Shown in pieces: positions 10,109 to 23,050 of a DNA stretch of 64,000 nucleotides. The DNA comes from Pyropia yezoensis (taxonomy: Eukaryota; Rhodophyta; Bangiophyceae; Bangiales; Bangiaceae): NCBI GenBank assembly GCA_009829735.1, contig CM020620.1, positions 8,510,545-8,574,544 on the forward strand. The letters are read 5' to 3'. Numbering within the stretch: position 1 is the first letter of the stretch; every line of letters starts with the position of its first letter. The notes below the pieces were generated by a model. That model made no database searches. It was not told where the DNA came from and saw only the letters and a list, made by a program, of their open reading frames with translations. The position numbers were made by a program, and so were the translations under genes.

Positions 10109-11872
10109 ATGTCTTTCCCACCCCCTTCCCAGGAGCTGCAGCCGCTGCAGGCGGCGGACGCGTCGCCCCGTCGCGACCCGGCGTCTACGCCCTCTGCTGG
10201 CGGGCCCAGCGGGGGCGGCTCGCCGTCGCGCTCGCGGCCGGCTCAACCGCTGCGGCAGGACGCGGCTCTGTCAACACTGTCCGACGAGGCTTACGGCGTT
10301 CCCCATTGGGGCACCGGCATCGCGGTTACCTCCTTCACGCTCCAGCGGCCGCGCGGCGTGCCCGCGCACCAGGGGCAAGAGGAGGCGGCAGAGGCGGAGG
10401 TGGCTCGCGCGGTGGACGCCGCGAACACGGACAGCGTCTCGCAGGCCGACTTGCATGCCCAGGCCATCCGCATCATCCACGCCCGCTACCCGATACTGAG
10501 GCAGGCCGCCGCCATGGGGCGCATGTACTTGCGCCGCTCCCCTCACGTGCGGGCAGTGACACTGGAATCAAACGACTGCCGTGGCTCCTCCTGTGCCTCG
10601 TGTACCACCTTCTCTGCGTCGTTGGGCTGCGGTAGCTGCAAAGAGGCGCCCAGCAGCTTTGCCGCGCAAATGATGGACACTCTCTACTTGAAGATGCTGA
10701 GGAGGGCGGTGCGGCAGCTGCAGCTGCACAGCTTCTCCGCTTTGGGCAGCGCCGTCCCCCTTCTCGGCTCTGAGCGTCTGACTGGCGCCCCCCTGCGGAT
10801 CCTCAACTTGTCGTTCATCCCCGAACCTGCGTGGCTGCTGGTTGTGGCGCCGCTGGTCTCTCACCACGGGGGCAGCCTGCGGGACCTGACACTCGCGGGC
10901 GTTTCGGACAAGTGCAGGCCCAACGAAACGAGGGTAGGGCTGGTCTTCAACGCTTGCGACGGTGGCATGCCCACCCTCCGCAGCCTTACCCTCACTCATG
11001 TCTTCTTTAGTAGGGGCGATGCAACGGCGGTGGCGGCTGCGTGCCCAGCGCTGACCCGCCTGAAAGTCAGTGGCCGTATTGGCCGTGGTGCTGGCCCCGC
11101 AGTGGACGCACGCGCGCTGCCCCACCTGAATGAGTTAACGTGGGTGCCGTCAACCCCCTGGTCACTGGAAAGCGGTCTGACCCCGCTCCTCGCCGGCCGC
11201 TCGCTGCACGAGGCGCACTTTGGATGCCACACCCTCCGCGACGGAGCACCACCTCCCATTGTCAACCTGCTGAGGGCCCTATCTACAGCTGCCGCGCTCC
11301 CTGTCAGGCTGGGCTTCTTCACCGCGGGGACGTTCGATGACACCAACCTCCGTCGCCTCGTGGACTCATCAAGCAGCGTGTCGCAGGTGGAGTCGGTGCG
11401 GATGGACCTGGGCGGCAGCTTGACAGGGGAGGGGCTGGCCGCGCTGGGCCGTCTGCCCTCCTTGAAGTCCCTCTGCATCCGTTTGACCGACGAGCGGTGC
11501 GCCGACGCTCTCCGCGCGTGGCCCTTTCGGCGGCTGGCCCACCTGCATGTCACCACGACCGAGGGCCTCCCGACGCGGGTGCTGATCCAGGCGCTGCTGA
11601 CAGGGGTGGCGTCCTCCCCGTCGGCGCCGACGTTGCGCCTGCTCGGCCTGACGTGTAGCCCCTTGGAGGCGAGGTCGGAGGGCAAGCTGCTGGGGCGCCT
11701 GTCGAGGCTGCAACGGCTCGACTGCTACCTCGTTGACGCCAGCGGCGTGCCGTACGTCTGGGCCGCCAGAGCCGCCGCCGTGGCCTCGATGGGTAGGCTG
11801 ATGCGCGAGCTGCTGCCGCGGGCGACGTTCGTGGCAAACATCCCCTCGCAATGGGGGTCAGAGCTCTTATAG
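10109..11872 (+). CDS. leucine-rich-repeat-like protein
   Basis: A single uninterrupted 587-codon frame with balanced composition, unlike the low-complexity ORFs around it. The first 60 residues are Pro/Ser-rich. A small Cys cluster follows at about residues 154-176 (CRGSSCASC then CGSCKE). From about residue 225 to the end, irregular repeats recall LRRs: LRILNLSFI, LRDLTLAGV, LRSLTLTHVFF, LTRLKVSG, LNELTWV, LKSLCIRL, LAHLHVTT, LRLLGLTCS, LQRLDCYLV. Spacing is loose, like F-box/LRR or RNI-type proteins, but I see no F-box. Such proteins usually act as protein-binding scaffolds. The start ATG has a TCACC context. The gene is intronless and lies alone between the two MITE copies. A lineage-specific family is likely; function unknown. 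Confidence 0.75.
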   Translation: MSFPPPSQELQPLQAADASPRRDPASTPSAGGPSGGGSPSRSRPAQPLRQDAALSTLSDEAYGVPHWGTGIAVTSFTLQRPRGVPAHQGQEEAAEAEVARAVDAANTDSVSQADLHAQAIRIIHARYPILRQAAAMGRMYLRRSPHVRAVTLESNDCRGSSCASCTTFSASLGCGSCKEAPSSFAAQMMDTLYLKMLRRAVRQLQLHSFSALGSAVPLLGSERLTGAPLRILNLSFIPEPAWLLVVAPLVSHHGGSLRDLTLAGVSDKCRPNETRVGLVFNACDGGMPTLRSLTLTHVFFSRGDATAVAAACPALTRLKVSGRIGRGAGPAVDARALPHLNELTWVPSTPWSLESGLTPLLAGRSLHEAHFGCHTLRDGAPPPIVNLLRALSTAAALPVRLGFFTAGTFDDTNLRRLVDSSSSVSQVESVRMDLGGSLTGEGLAALGRLPSLKSLCIRLTDERCADALRAWPFRRLAHLHVTTTEGLPTRVLIQALLTGVASSPSAPTLRLLGLTCSPLEARSEGKLLGRLSRLQRLDCYLVDASGVPYVWAARAAAVASMGRLMRELLPRATFVANIPSQWGSELL

Positions 11873-12810
11873 CGTGTTTTCCTCTCGTTGGGCGTCGGGT
11901 GCACGGCGGCGGCAGTGACATTGGTGGATGAGTGTCATCTTGGGAGAAGGCTTTTCGGGACGGCGACGGCGACTGGGGGGGCCCTGTCGGTGTCGGCGTT
12001 GGCGTTGGCGTTGGCGTCGGGGCCGCACGTGCTACGCGTCGGCTTTGGTAGCGGCGGTGCCGGTGCGGGATTCCGGTCGGCGGCGCGGGCGTGCCGGCGG
12101 CGACGGCGTCTTGGTGTGCCCCCAGTGCAGCAGGGGGCCCGTCGACGGGCGGCGCACGCTCCCAGCGACCGCCGACCATCCGCCCGCGCCCACCTCAGTG
12201 GGCTGGGAACACCCGCCTGCGCTCTCGCAGTGCTCGTTGCGGCGGAGCGGAGTGCGGTCCAGGAGCGACGGCCCGGCAGGCGTGGGGAGCAGCGCGTGGC
12301 GCGCCGACGACTGCTACGCAGCGGGGCACGTACGGATTCAGGGTGCCAGTGTGCACGGGGATGGAGTCCATGGGGAGCCGTTTTCTTTTTTCGTCAGCAA
12401 CTGACTCGACCGAACTAAACGTCCACCCGTCCGCGGACGGTGGGGGCGGCTGCGCGTTCCGCGCCGGCGGGTGGCGGTCTGTCGCCTCTGCCAAGCTTGT
12501 CTGCCAAGCTTGACGGGCGCAGCCTGTCTTTTCCGTGGCTCCCCGGTTTCCCCTTGCCCCCTTCATCCGTCCTTCCGTCCCCTCCCCTTGCCGCCTCCCT
12601 CCCGCTCGCCACCCCCTCCCCCCCGCCCCTCCCCTCTCTCCCCCCCCGCCCACCCCTTCTCTCTCCCCCCCATTTCTGAGCGTTGCCCCCATTCGTGTTA
12701 GCGGGTGCCGGTGGGGCGCGGGCGCTCCCTGCCGCGGGGCGCGCCCGTCCTTCCATGCTGCGTGGGTAGGACCCACCGCCGCCCATCCCTACGCACTGTA
12801 TGTACATATA
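11873..12810. other. gene-free stretch
   Basis: The 3' flank of the LRR-like gene, then C/T-rich repeats at 12540-12670. No supported gene. Confidence 0.5.
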
Positions 12811-12926
12811 GTGCGTCCCGTAAAAGTGGACGTGCTCGTTTCGTGATCATGTCAAATATCGGCCACTGGACCAATCAAACCCACACTGCACGACCCGTGC
12901 ACGTCCACTTTTTACGGGACGCACAA
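12811..12926 (+). mobile_element. MITE copy 2 (Tc1/mariner-like ends), 116 bp
   Basis: Reverse-oriented sister of the element at 7775-7891, with the same inverted ends and TA flanks (12809-12810 and 12927-12928). One A shorter in the left inverted repeat. High identity suggests both copies moved fairly recently. Confidence 0.85.
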
Positions 12927-13172
12927 TACGACCAACCGCTTGTCCTTGGTGAGGCACTCACCCGCCTTTCATTGGGCCCTCCCCCGTTTGCATTCATATT
13001 CCATTTTTACCCCTCCCATCGTCTGTGTTTGGCTCTGCGAGCGAGGCGCACCACGGCCTGCGTGATCTCTCGGCTGGAGGTTGGCCCTCTAGCGAAGTGG
13101 GCCAGCCCCCAAGTGTCCCCTTTCGCCGCCCCTACACCCCCCCCCACGTCCCTCACCCTCCTCCCCAGCGTC

Positions 13173-13239
13173 TTTTATACACCCCTTCCTCCATTGCACC
13201 CCCCGTCCCTCCAGCGGCGGCCTGACGTCCGCCGCCACC

Positions 13240-13242
<3 letters not shown>
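13173..13242 (+). promoter_or_regulatory. TATA-like box and optimal Kozak context
   Basis: TTTTATAC at 13173-13180 lies about 60 bases before the start. The ATG at 13240 sits in GCCGCCACCATGG, a textbook Kozak context, which fixes the start of the next gene. Confidence 0.6.
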
Positions 13243-15548
<2,306 letters not shown>

Positions 15549-15869
15549 AATAGTCGGGTCGGGGCGGGTGGGAGACGTCGGCTACCGCGCCGGGGGTGAG
15601 AGGGCCGGGCGTGGGTGGGTGGGGGAAGAGGTGATGGCGGGAATGATGGGGAGGGGGGGGGGGATGGGGGGAGTCACTAACCTCTGCCCTGCTGCCGACG
15701 GCTGCGGGGAGGCCTTGTTCCCTTCGGCAGTGGGCGCCTCCCCCCCCCCGTCACTCGCTGCGTGTCCATACGTGTAGTACCTTTGCGACCCCTGTCGGCG
15801 TGTGCCGCTACGGGGCGGCGGCATAGTTTATATCCCCCCCCCTCCCTCAGCCCCGCCGTCGTCGCCTCC
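15549..15869. other. convergent 3' intergenic region
   Basis: Only the two 3' flanks of the converging ABM-like and zinc-finger genes. No gene seen. Confidence 0.6.
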
Positions 15870-16952
15870 CTAGCGTGGCGCCCGCGCCGCCCGACGCGGG
15901 CGCCGCCGCCCACGGCCCGGCGGCGCCCCCCCCCCCCCCCCCGGCTCGTCCTTGCCGCGCCCCACCGCGTCCTCCTCTTCCTCGCTGCGCTCCCACCCCT
16001 CCCCCCCCGCCGCCTCCCCGTCGGTCAGCGTCGCGTCCTCGTCGGTGGGCGTCGTCGTCGTCGTCGCCCCGGCGCCACTGTCCCCGGCGGCGGCCTCCCG
16101 CTTGACCGGCGCCATGGCCACGTCGCCGCCGCCGCCGCCGCCTCTGCCGCGCAGGGGCGCGGCGGCCGCCGGCGGGGGTGCCCCCCCCCCAAGCCCGCCA
16201 GGAGGGGTGGCGGCCACCCCCCCGGCCGCCGCCCCCCCCCCTGGCCCCCCCCCAGACCCTGCCGCCGCCGACGCCGCCGCAGCCGCCACCGCGGCAGCAG
16301 CCCCCCCCCCCCCGGGCCGCCCGCCTCCCCCCCCACCAGCCCGTGGACGTCCCGCTCGTGGCGCCCCAGGTGGCTGCGGTACCCAAACTTGCGCTCACAC
16401 CCCGGGACGGTGCAGCCAAAGGGGCGGAGCGCCAGGTGCTTTAGCCGGTGGTGCAGGTTGAGGTGCCCCCGCGTGCGGCAGCGGGCGCCGCACGCCGCGC
16501 ACGTAAAGGGGCGCTGCTTGTCGTGGACGAGCGCCACGTGCTCCTTGAGGTGCCCCAGCGTGCCGTACGCCTTGGCGCACCGCCCACACGCGTGGGGGCG
16601 GAGGCGCAGGTGCACCGTGTCGCGGTGGGTTTTGAGCTGGCAGTCGTACAGGAAGGAGGCGGCGCAGCCGCGCTCGGGGCACCGCACTAGCTTGGTGCCG
16701 TTGCCGTGGAGCTTGTTGTTGTGCCGCCGCAGGTTGGTCTTGGACGACAGCCGCTTGCCGCACACCCCACACACGTAGCGGCCCTCCCCGCGGGGGTGGT
16801 GGTGGGGGGGGGAGCACCGGGGGGGGGGGGGGGGGGGGGGGGTGGGCGACGCTGACGCCACCGCCGCGGCGGCCGACGCGCCCGCCAGGGGGGGGGGGGG
16901 GTGGGGGGCGCCCCGGCTGGCCGCGGGCGACGTGAAGCTGTGCGAGCGCCCC

Positions 16953-16984
<32 letters not shown>

Positions 16985-17097
16985 GCCAGGGTGGCCGAGG
17001 GGGGATGGCGCCGACGGCCACCGGCTGCCCCCCCCCGCCTCTGGCGGTGGGGACGGCGACAGCGTCGGCCAGCCGCCAGTCACCGCCGCCGCGGCAG

Positions 17098-17129
<32 letters not shown>

Positions 17130-17682
17130 GCGGCGGCGGGCGGCCGGTCGCTGCCGGCGGCGGCGGTGAGGGACCGGCGGGGGGGCGGCGCCCACGGGGG
17201 CGGCGACACGCCGGGCGTCAGCGCTGACAGGGCGGGGGGGGACGCCCACGGGGAGCGCCCGCCGCCGCCGCCGCCTGGGCGGGGCGTGCGGCTGGGGGGC
17301 GGGGGGGACGGCCGCGGTGGGGGGGGGGCCGCCGCCCCGACGGGCGGCCAGCCGTCCATGCCGTCACCACCACCGCCGCCACTCCCGCCGCTGCCACCAC
17401 TGCCGCCGCTGCCGCGTCGGCGCTTGACGCCGCCGCCGCTGCCGCGGCGGTCGGCGCCGCCGCCACCGCCGCCGCCGCCGCCGTGGTGGTGGATGAGCGA
17501 CGCGATGGCCATCCGCGTGTCGCGGGCGGCGCCGAGGGCGGGCGCCGACGCGGTGCGGGGGGCGCCGCCGCCGCCCGCCGCCGCCCCCGGTGGGTGGTAG
17601 GCCCCCGCGGTGGGTGCTGGCAGGGGTGGCCGCGGCGGCGGCGGGGGGGCGCCCAGCGCCCCACCGCCACGGCCGCCGCGGC

Positions 17683-17724
<42 letters not shown>

Positions 17725-18665
17725 GGCCGGTGCCGCCGCCGCCGGGCCGTCGGGTGCTGGCGGCGGGGCCCGCCCAGCGGTCGGGGGCGGCGGCCGTCCA
17801 CGCGGGCGGCAGCGGCAGCGGCAGCGGCGACGGGCCGGGGGGCGTGGCGGCGGCCCCCCCCAGGGGCGCCCACCCGGCCGACCACGTCCGCCGGGGCGGG
17901 GGGGTGGCCCACGGGCTCCCCCCCGCCGCCGCCGCGGCGGCAGAGGCGGCGGCGGTGGTGGTCGACGGGGTGGGCGCCGACGGCGGCGGCGCGGGCCGGC
18001 TGCCGACGCCCGCCGCCGCCGCCGACGCCCGCCCCCCCGCCGGCGAGTAGCGCAGCGGCGGGAGGAGGGAGTGTGGCGGGGGGGGCAGCCGGTCGGGCAG
18101 CCGCCGGCCGGGGCGGCGGCCCCACGGGTCTGCGCCCCCCCGGGCGGGTGCCGCCGCCGCCGCCGCCGCCGTCGCCCACCCCGCCGGCGCGGACGCGGGG
18201 AGGGGTGGCGGCGGGGGCGGCGGCAGCCCCCCCAGGGGGGTGCCGGCCGACGGCGGGGGGGACAGCCCCCACGGGCGGCCGGGCAGCAGCGACAGCGGCG
18301 GCGGCAGCAGCGGCGGCGGCGGCGGTGGCGGCGGCGGCGGCGGGTCGGCGCCGCCGGCGCCAACGGCGGCGGCGGCGGCCAGGTGGCCCGCCATGGTGCG
18401 CTGGTGCCACGCCGGCGTGGGGGGGGCGCGCCGCGGCGGGGAGGCGGGGGGATGGGCGCCGAGCGGCGGCGGCGGCGGCGGTGGGGGGGGTGGGCGTGGG
18501 CGTGGCGTCGACGGTCCCGCCGCCGCCGCCGCCGCCGTTGAGGGTGGTTGTTGGGGCGGGAATGGTGGTGGGGGCGGGGGTGGGGGTGGTGGGGGTGTGG
18601 ACGGTGGCCGTGGGTGGGGACGGGCGAGTGGGGGAACCGGCCGGGCGGGCTGCTGCTGCCACGGA

Positions 18666-18711
<46 letters not shown>

Positions 18712-18937
18712 GAATGGCGGGAGACGGGCGGAGGAGGGGCGGCGGCGGCGCGGCTGCCGGCGGCAGAGGAAACAGCGGCGGCAGCGGCGGCGGCGGCGGC
18801 GGCGGTGGCGACGGCGGTGGCGCGGGGCCTGGTGGCCACCCGCCGCCCCGCTGCCGTCCTCGTGGGGGCGTGCCGGGCGGCCGGCCGTCGGTGCCACCGC
18901 CACCACCGCCACCACCGCGGGACGGGAGGGCCATCAT
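15870..18937 (-). CDS. C2H2 zinc-finger protein, five fingers
   Basis: Five C2H2 fingers lie at about 16338-16785: YVCGVCGKRLSS...H-x4-H, a CPERGCAASF finger, HACGRCAKAY, FTCAACGARC and a CTVPGCERKF finger ending in H-x4-H. All Cys and His ligands are present, so this should be a nuclear DNA- or RNA-binding protein, probably a transcription factor. About 600 residues of Pro/Gly/Ala-rich sequence precede the fingers, with a short island ARDTRMAIASLIHHH. The fingers are followed by Gly/Ala and an acidic tail (PTDEDATLTDGEAAGGEGWE, then EEEEDAV) that could activate transcription. That tail is in another frame; the switch falls in the C run near 16300. I chose the ATG at 18937; the frame is open upstream to 19468, but that part looks like flank. 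No known orthologue recognised. Confidence 0.75.
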
Positions 18938-21900
18938 CGGCGGCGGCGGCGGTGGCGGCCGACGGGGCGGCGCGAGCGGGGGGGGGGGGGAGGGCGGCTG
19001 GGCGGACGCACGCGGCGGACGGGCGGACCGAGCGTGGCGGCCCGCGGGGGAGACGCGCTGCACCCCCCCCCCCCCGCCCCCCCCCCCTTCCTCCTCCCCG
19101 GCTACCCCTTCCCTCCTATCCCCCTCCCCACCCCCGCAACCGCCGGTGGCCACGCGCAACCGCCCCCTGCTCCCCCCCCCCCCCCCCCCGCACCGGCCTG
19201 TCAGTGGGCCGTCCCTGCGCCGCCGCGCCCTTCTCACCCCCGTCCCACCACCGGCGCCGCCCCTGCCGATGGCGGGGGGGGGGGGGCGCGCGGGGGGGGG
19301 CAGGGTGCCAGCAGCCACGTTGTGCACCCGCCCGGCGAGGCGGCCCACCGCCGCCCACCCCCCCCCGTCTGGTGGGGGGGGCGGCGCGCGGTAGCGCGCG
19401 CGTGCGCGGGTGGGTGGGGGTGTGCCGACAGCGGCGGGCGCGGTGGGGGGGGAATGCGGGGAGGACAAGGCGGCGGGGGGCGGCGGAACAGGGGGGGGGG
19501 GGCGGAGCGGGGGGGGGGGGGCCTGCGCGGCGGGAGGGCGGCTCCTCCTCCGCCCACCACCCCCAACCCCCCCCCCCCCCCCCCCCCTTCCCGCCCCGCC
19601 CGCCGGCGGCCGTGTGCGGGGAGGAGAGGGGAAACCTTACTCGGCGGGGGAGCACAACGTGCAGGTGACCAGACACCCACCCACCCCCTCTCCACCACAC
19701 CGCACCCCACCACCACCACCACCGTCGGTGGGTGGAGGCGGCGCGCGGCGGCCGCGGTGGTAACCCGCCTGGCGGCGCGCTGTCGGCCGCGGCCCCGCTT
19801 CGGGGGGGGGGGGCGGGCGCGCCGCCCCCCGCTGGCGGTGGTGGTGGACGGTGGACCCCCCCCGCTGGGGAAAGGGGGGTGCCGTGCCGTCGCCGTCGGG
19901 GGGTGGGGGTTGGGAAGGCGCGGCGGCCGCACCCCCGCACCGCCGCACCGCCCCCCCCCCCCCCCCACCTCATGCGCCACCGCGCTGCACACGCGGCGAC
20001 GCAACCGCCGGTGCGGCCCCGCCGTCGCGCGGCGGGGTTTTGGTTGCGGGGGGTGGGGGGGGGGGGGGTTTGGGGGGGGGGGGGGGGGGGTTGTGGCGGC
20101 CAGTTGGGGGTCACCGCCTCATGGGGTGACGTCAGGGGGGTCCACTGCAGCTGCGCGCGCGGCCGGCACCGGCGGGAGGAGAGGCGGGTGCGAGGAGGGG
20201 GGGGGGGCTGGGGCGGGGGTGGAGCGGGGCGGGGGGCACACCACCACCACCGCCCGCGGCTGCATCCGCGACCGGCCCGGTCGGTCGTCGCTCCCCCCCC
20301 TCTCCCCTGCAGACAGAGCCGGTAGGGGGTGTGGTGTGGCGGGGGGGGTGTGCCGTCGTGGCCGCGGTGGCCGGCCCCCTTCCCGGTGCACGCACAGACC
20401 GGGGCGCCTGCGCGAGGGGGTCGAGGAGGGCCACGCGTACAGGGGGGGGGGGGTGCAGAGGGGGGCGGGCGGCAAGAGAGAAACAAAACTAAGGGGGTGT
20501 GTGTGTGCAAGGGCGCACACCACCACCACCCCCAGGCTTTTTCGCCGCGGCCGGCGCGCGGCCACCCCGCGCACCGCACCCCCACCGCGGCGGACGGCAG
20601 AGGGGGGGGGGGGGGGGGGGGGAACTCCGACGACCGCGGCAGCCCGCCGCCCCGCCGGTGCGCACGGCGCGTCGGCTGTCGTGCGTGGCAGACCGCATCG
20701 GGCGGTGGCCGGGGGGGGGGGGGGGGGGGGGGGCCGGCGGGCCTGCCGGCTGCTGATCCGCCCCGCCCGTGGCCCTGCGCCGGTGGGTCCCGCGTCGCGG
20801 ACCAGCGGGCCCCCCACCGCGCCCACCGCGGGGGGGGGGGGGGGCGGGGGGGCCGGCGGCCCCACCAAAAGTCCACCGCCCGCGCCCCGAAATCCGGTCG
20901 CCGCGGCGGCTGGCTGGCTGGCGGCTCTCCCCGCCGCCGTCGCGGCTCCAAAAGGGGGGGGGGGGCAACTGGCGCCTACGTATGTACTGTACTGGGCGCG
21001 GGTGGCAGCCACCACCACGCCCTTGCACCTCCGGCCCCCCCCCGAGTCGTCAGCGGCTATGTGAGAGGGGGGGGGGGGGGGGGGGGAGTGGAGTGTGGGG
21101 TGACGGGCGTCACCCCATCCGCCGCGCGGCCGAGCGGCAACAGGGCGTCATACGGTGTTGCGGCGCACCCCGCGCGGCGCCTCGACCTACGCCATCGACA
21201 GCACCCGCGGGGGGGTGGGGCAAGAGCCCCGGCAGGGGGTGGCGTCGTGGCCCTTGCCAGCCACACCGTCGGCTGATCGGCGGTGTGCTGCCCCCCGGCC
21301 GCCGCCAACGGCCGTTGGCGGCCAACGTTGGGCGGAGACCGACAAACCGCCGGTCTGGATGCTCTGCTGTTGCAGTGGGGATTTTTGTTTGGGTGCTTTT
21401 TTTTTTTTTTAGGTCTTCCCGCAGTGTGAGAAAGGTGACCGGTGGAGGGACGACGCGGACAGCTGACGTTGGCTCCAGTGGCCCGCCCCCGCCCACACCC
21501 ACCCCTGCGCACGCACGAGGGACCGCACAGACCACCCACCCAGCAACATCCTCGGCTGTCGGCGCTCGGCGTGCGGGGGGGGGGGGGCCCGCTCCGAGTT
21601 CTCTGGGAGGCGCTCGATCACTGGCAATCGGCGGGTGGAACCCATCGGTGGATGGGGGGGGGGTGGGTGTGGGGGGGGGGGGGGGAGGGGGGGGGGTGGG
21701 GCGGGGGCTTGTGTTTCTCAGCCGCCGCCCGTCCCGCGACACACCGTCCCCCCGCCCGAGGACGCGTGTGGCGAAAGCGGGGCGCTGTCGCGCGCGGTGG
21801 CAGTCCACAGCCACCCCGGCGGCGGGGCCGCCCGCGCAGGGCGCCCGTCCGACTGGCAAGGGGGTTTTGTCTCGGCCCACCCCTCCCGCGCAGCCCCCCG

Positions 21901-23050
21901 CCCCCCCCCCCCCCCCCCTCCGCGGCGGCGGGGGGGACCTGCGCCTAGCATGACACGCGGCGACAGCCGCCAGGTCGGCGGTGGGGGGGGGTGGGCGTGG
22001 TTGGGCTCAGTCCTATGGGATCTCCCCCTGCCAGCCGACCCCGCCAAACGGCGATACGTGGGGGGACCCCCCAGTGGGGGCCGCAGTGACGTTGGCCGGC
22101 CCAGTGGCCGCAGCGCTGAGCGTCAGCCAATGGGGTGCAGCCGCATACACCGCCCACCGCCGCCCTCTCTCACCGGCGCGGACAAAGCGGGCAGAGTGCC
22201 GGGGGAGGGGGGGGGGGGAGGGATGGGTGGCGGGCGACCGGTGGGGAGAGGACGATGCAAGCCCGACAGCCGACGCACCAGCACCGACGCGCGGCAGGCA
22301 GCACCACCACGACAGGGCCACGAGCGGCAGCGCCTAGTCCGCAGCTCGCCCGTGTCCCCCTCTTCTCATTTTTATTGAGTGGAATGGCTGACACGGGCGT
22401 GGCCCGTACCGCAGACACCGCGGCCACGGAGGCCACGGGGCTGGTGCCCAACCGGCACACCGCCTGGGCCGGGGGTGACCACCGTGGTCGAGGTGTGTGC
22501 GCTCGGGGGCCGCGCGGGGGCGGAGTTTCACCTCCGCGGGCTGTTGCCGCGGAAGATTTGGAGACGTTGGGTCCCGGGGGGGGGGGGGGGGGGGGGGGCT
22601 TGGCAGCTGCGCTGCAGGGAGACGCCGGTGGGGGTGCGCCCCGCCACACAGCTTTGGGGACGGTCCCCCCGCGCTGGCGTTTGGTGGGGGATTTTCATCC
22701 TTGTGGTGCCCCTGCGGGGGATTCCATGAGGATCACATCATCAGGATACCTTTGGCCGATGCATCCCGCGTTTGGATGTTTCCGGGCCTAAGACGATAGC
22801 CGCCGGGTCTGTGCTGTCCCCCCCTGCACGCCGCCTTGTCTTTGACGAGGCGCGCGCGCTCGCGCGGGGGCAGCGACGGCTGGTGGCCAGGGCCCACCGG
22901 TGTGCCCCGCACGGTGCGGGCGGCGGGGGGTGGAGGAGGAGTCGAGGGGGAAGGGTGGGGTGGTGTGGCACACTGCGCGGCGGGCGACAGTTCAAAAGAA
23001 AAGGGACGGGCCGCGGGCTGGCGGTGGTGGGTTGTGGAGGCGGCCGAGGC
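18938..23050. other. gene-poor, homopolymer-rich region
   Basis: About 4 kb of G- and C-run DNA. Long open frames exist on both strands but are low-complexity, mutually overlapping, and show no domain. An AT-richer spot with a T14 run near 21400 is followed by AG and could be a splice acceptor, but no exon could be tied to it. Confidence 0.5.

Noticed and set aside
18548-21064. Plus-strand frame of 838 codons
   Set aside because: Antisense to the zinc-finger gene in its first part, then low-complexity. No domain, and overlapping frames are equally open.
22379-22729. Protein-like plus frame (FHLRGLLPRKIWRRW)
   Set aside because: Broken by a G run, no recognisable family and no splice structure; composition is not better than in neighbouring frames.
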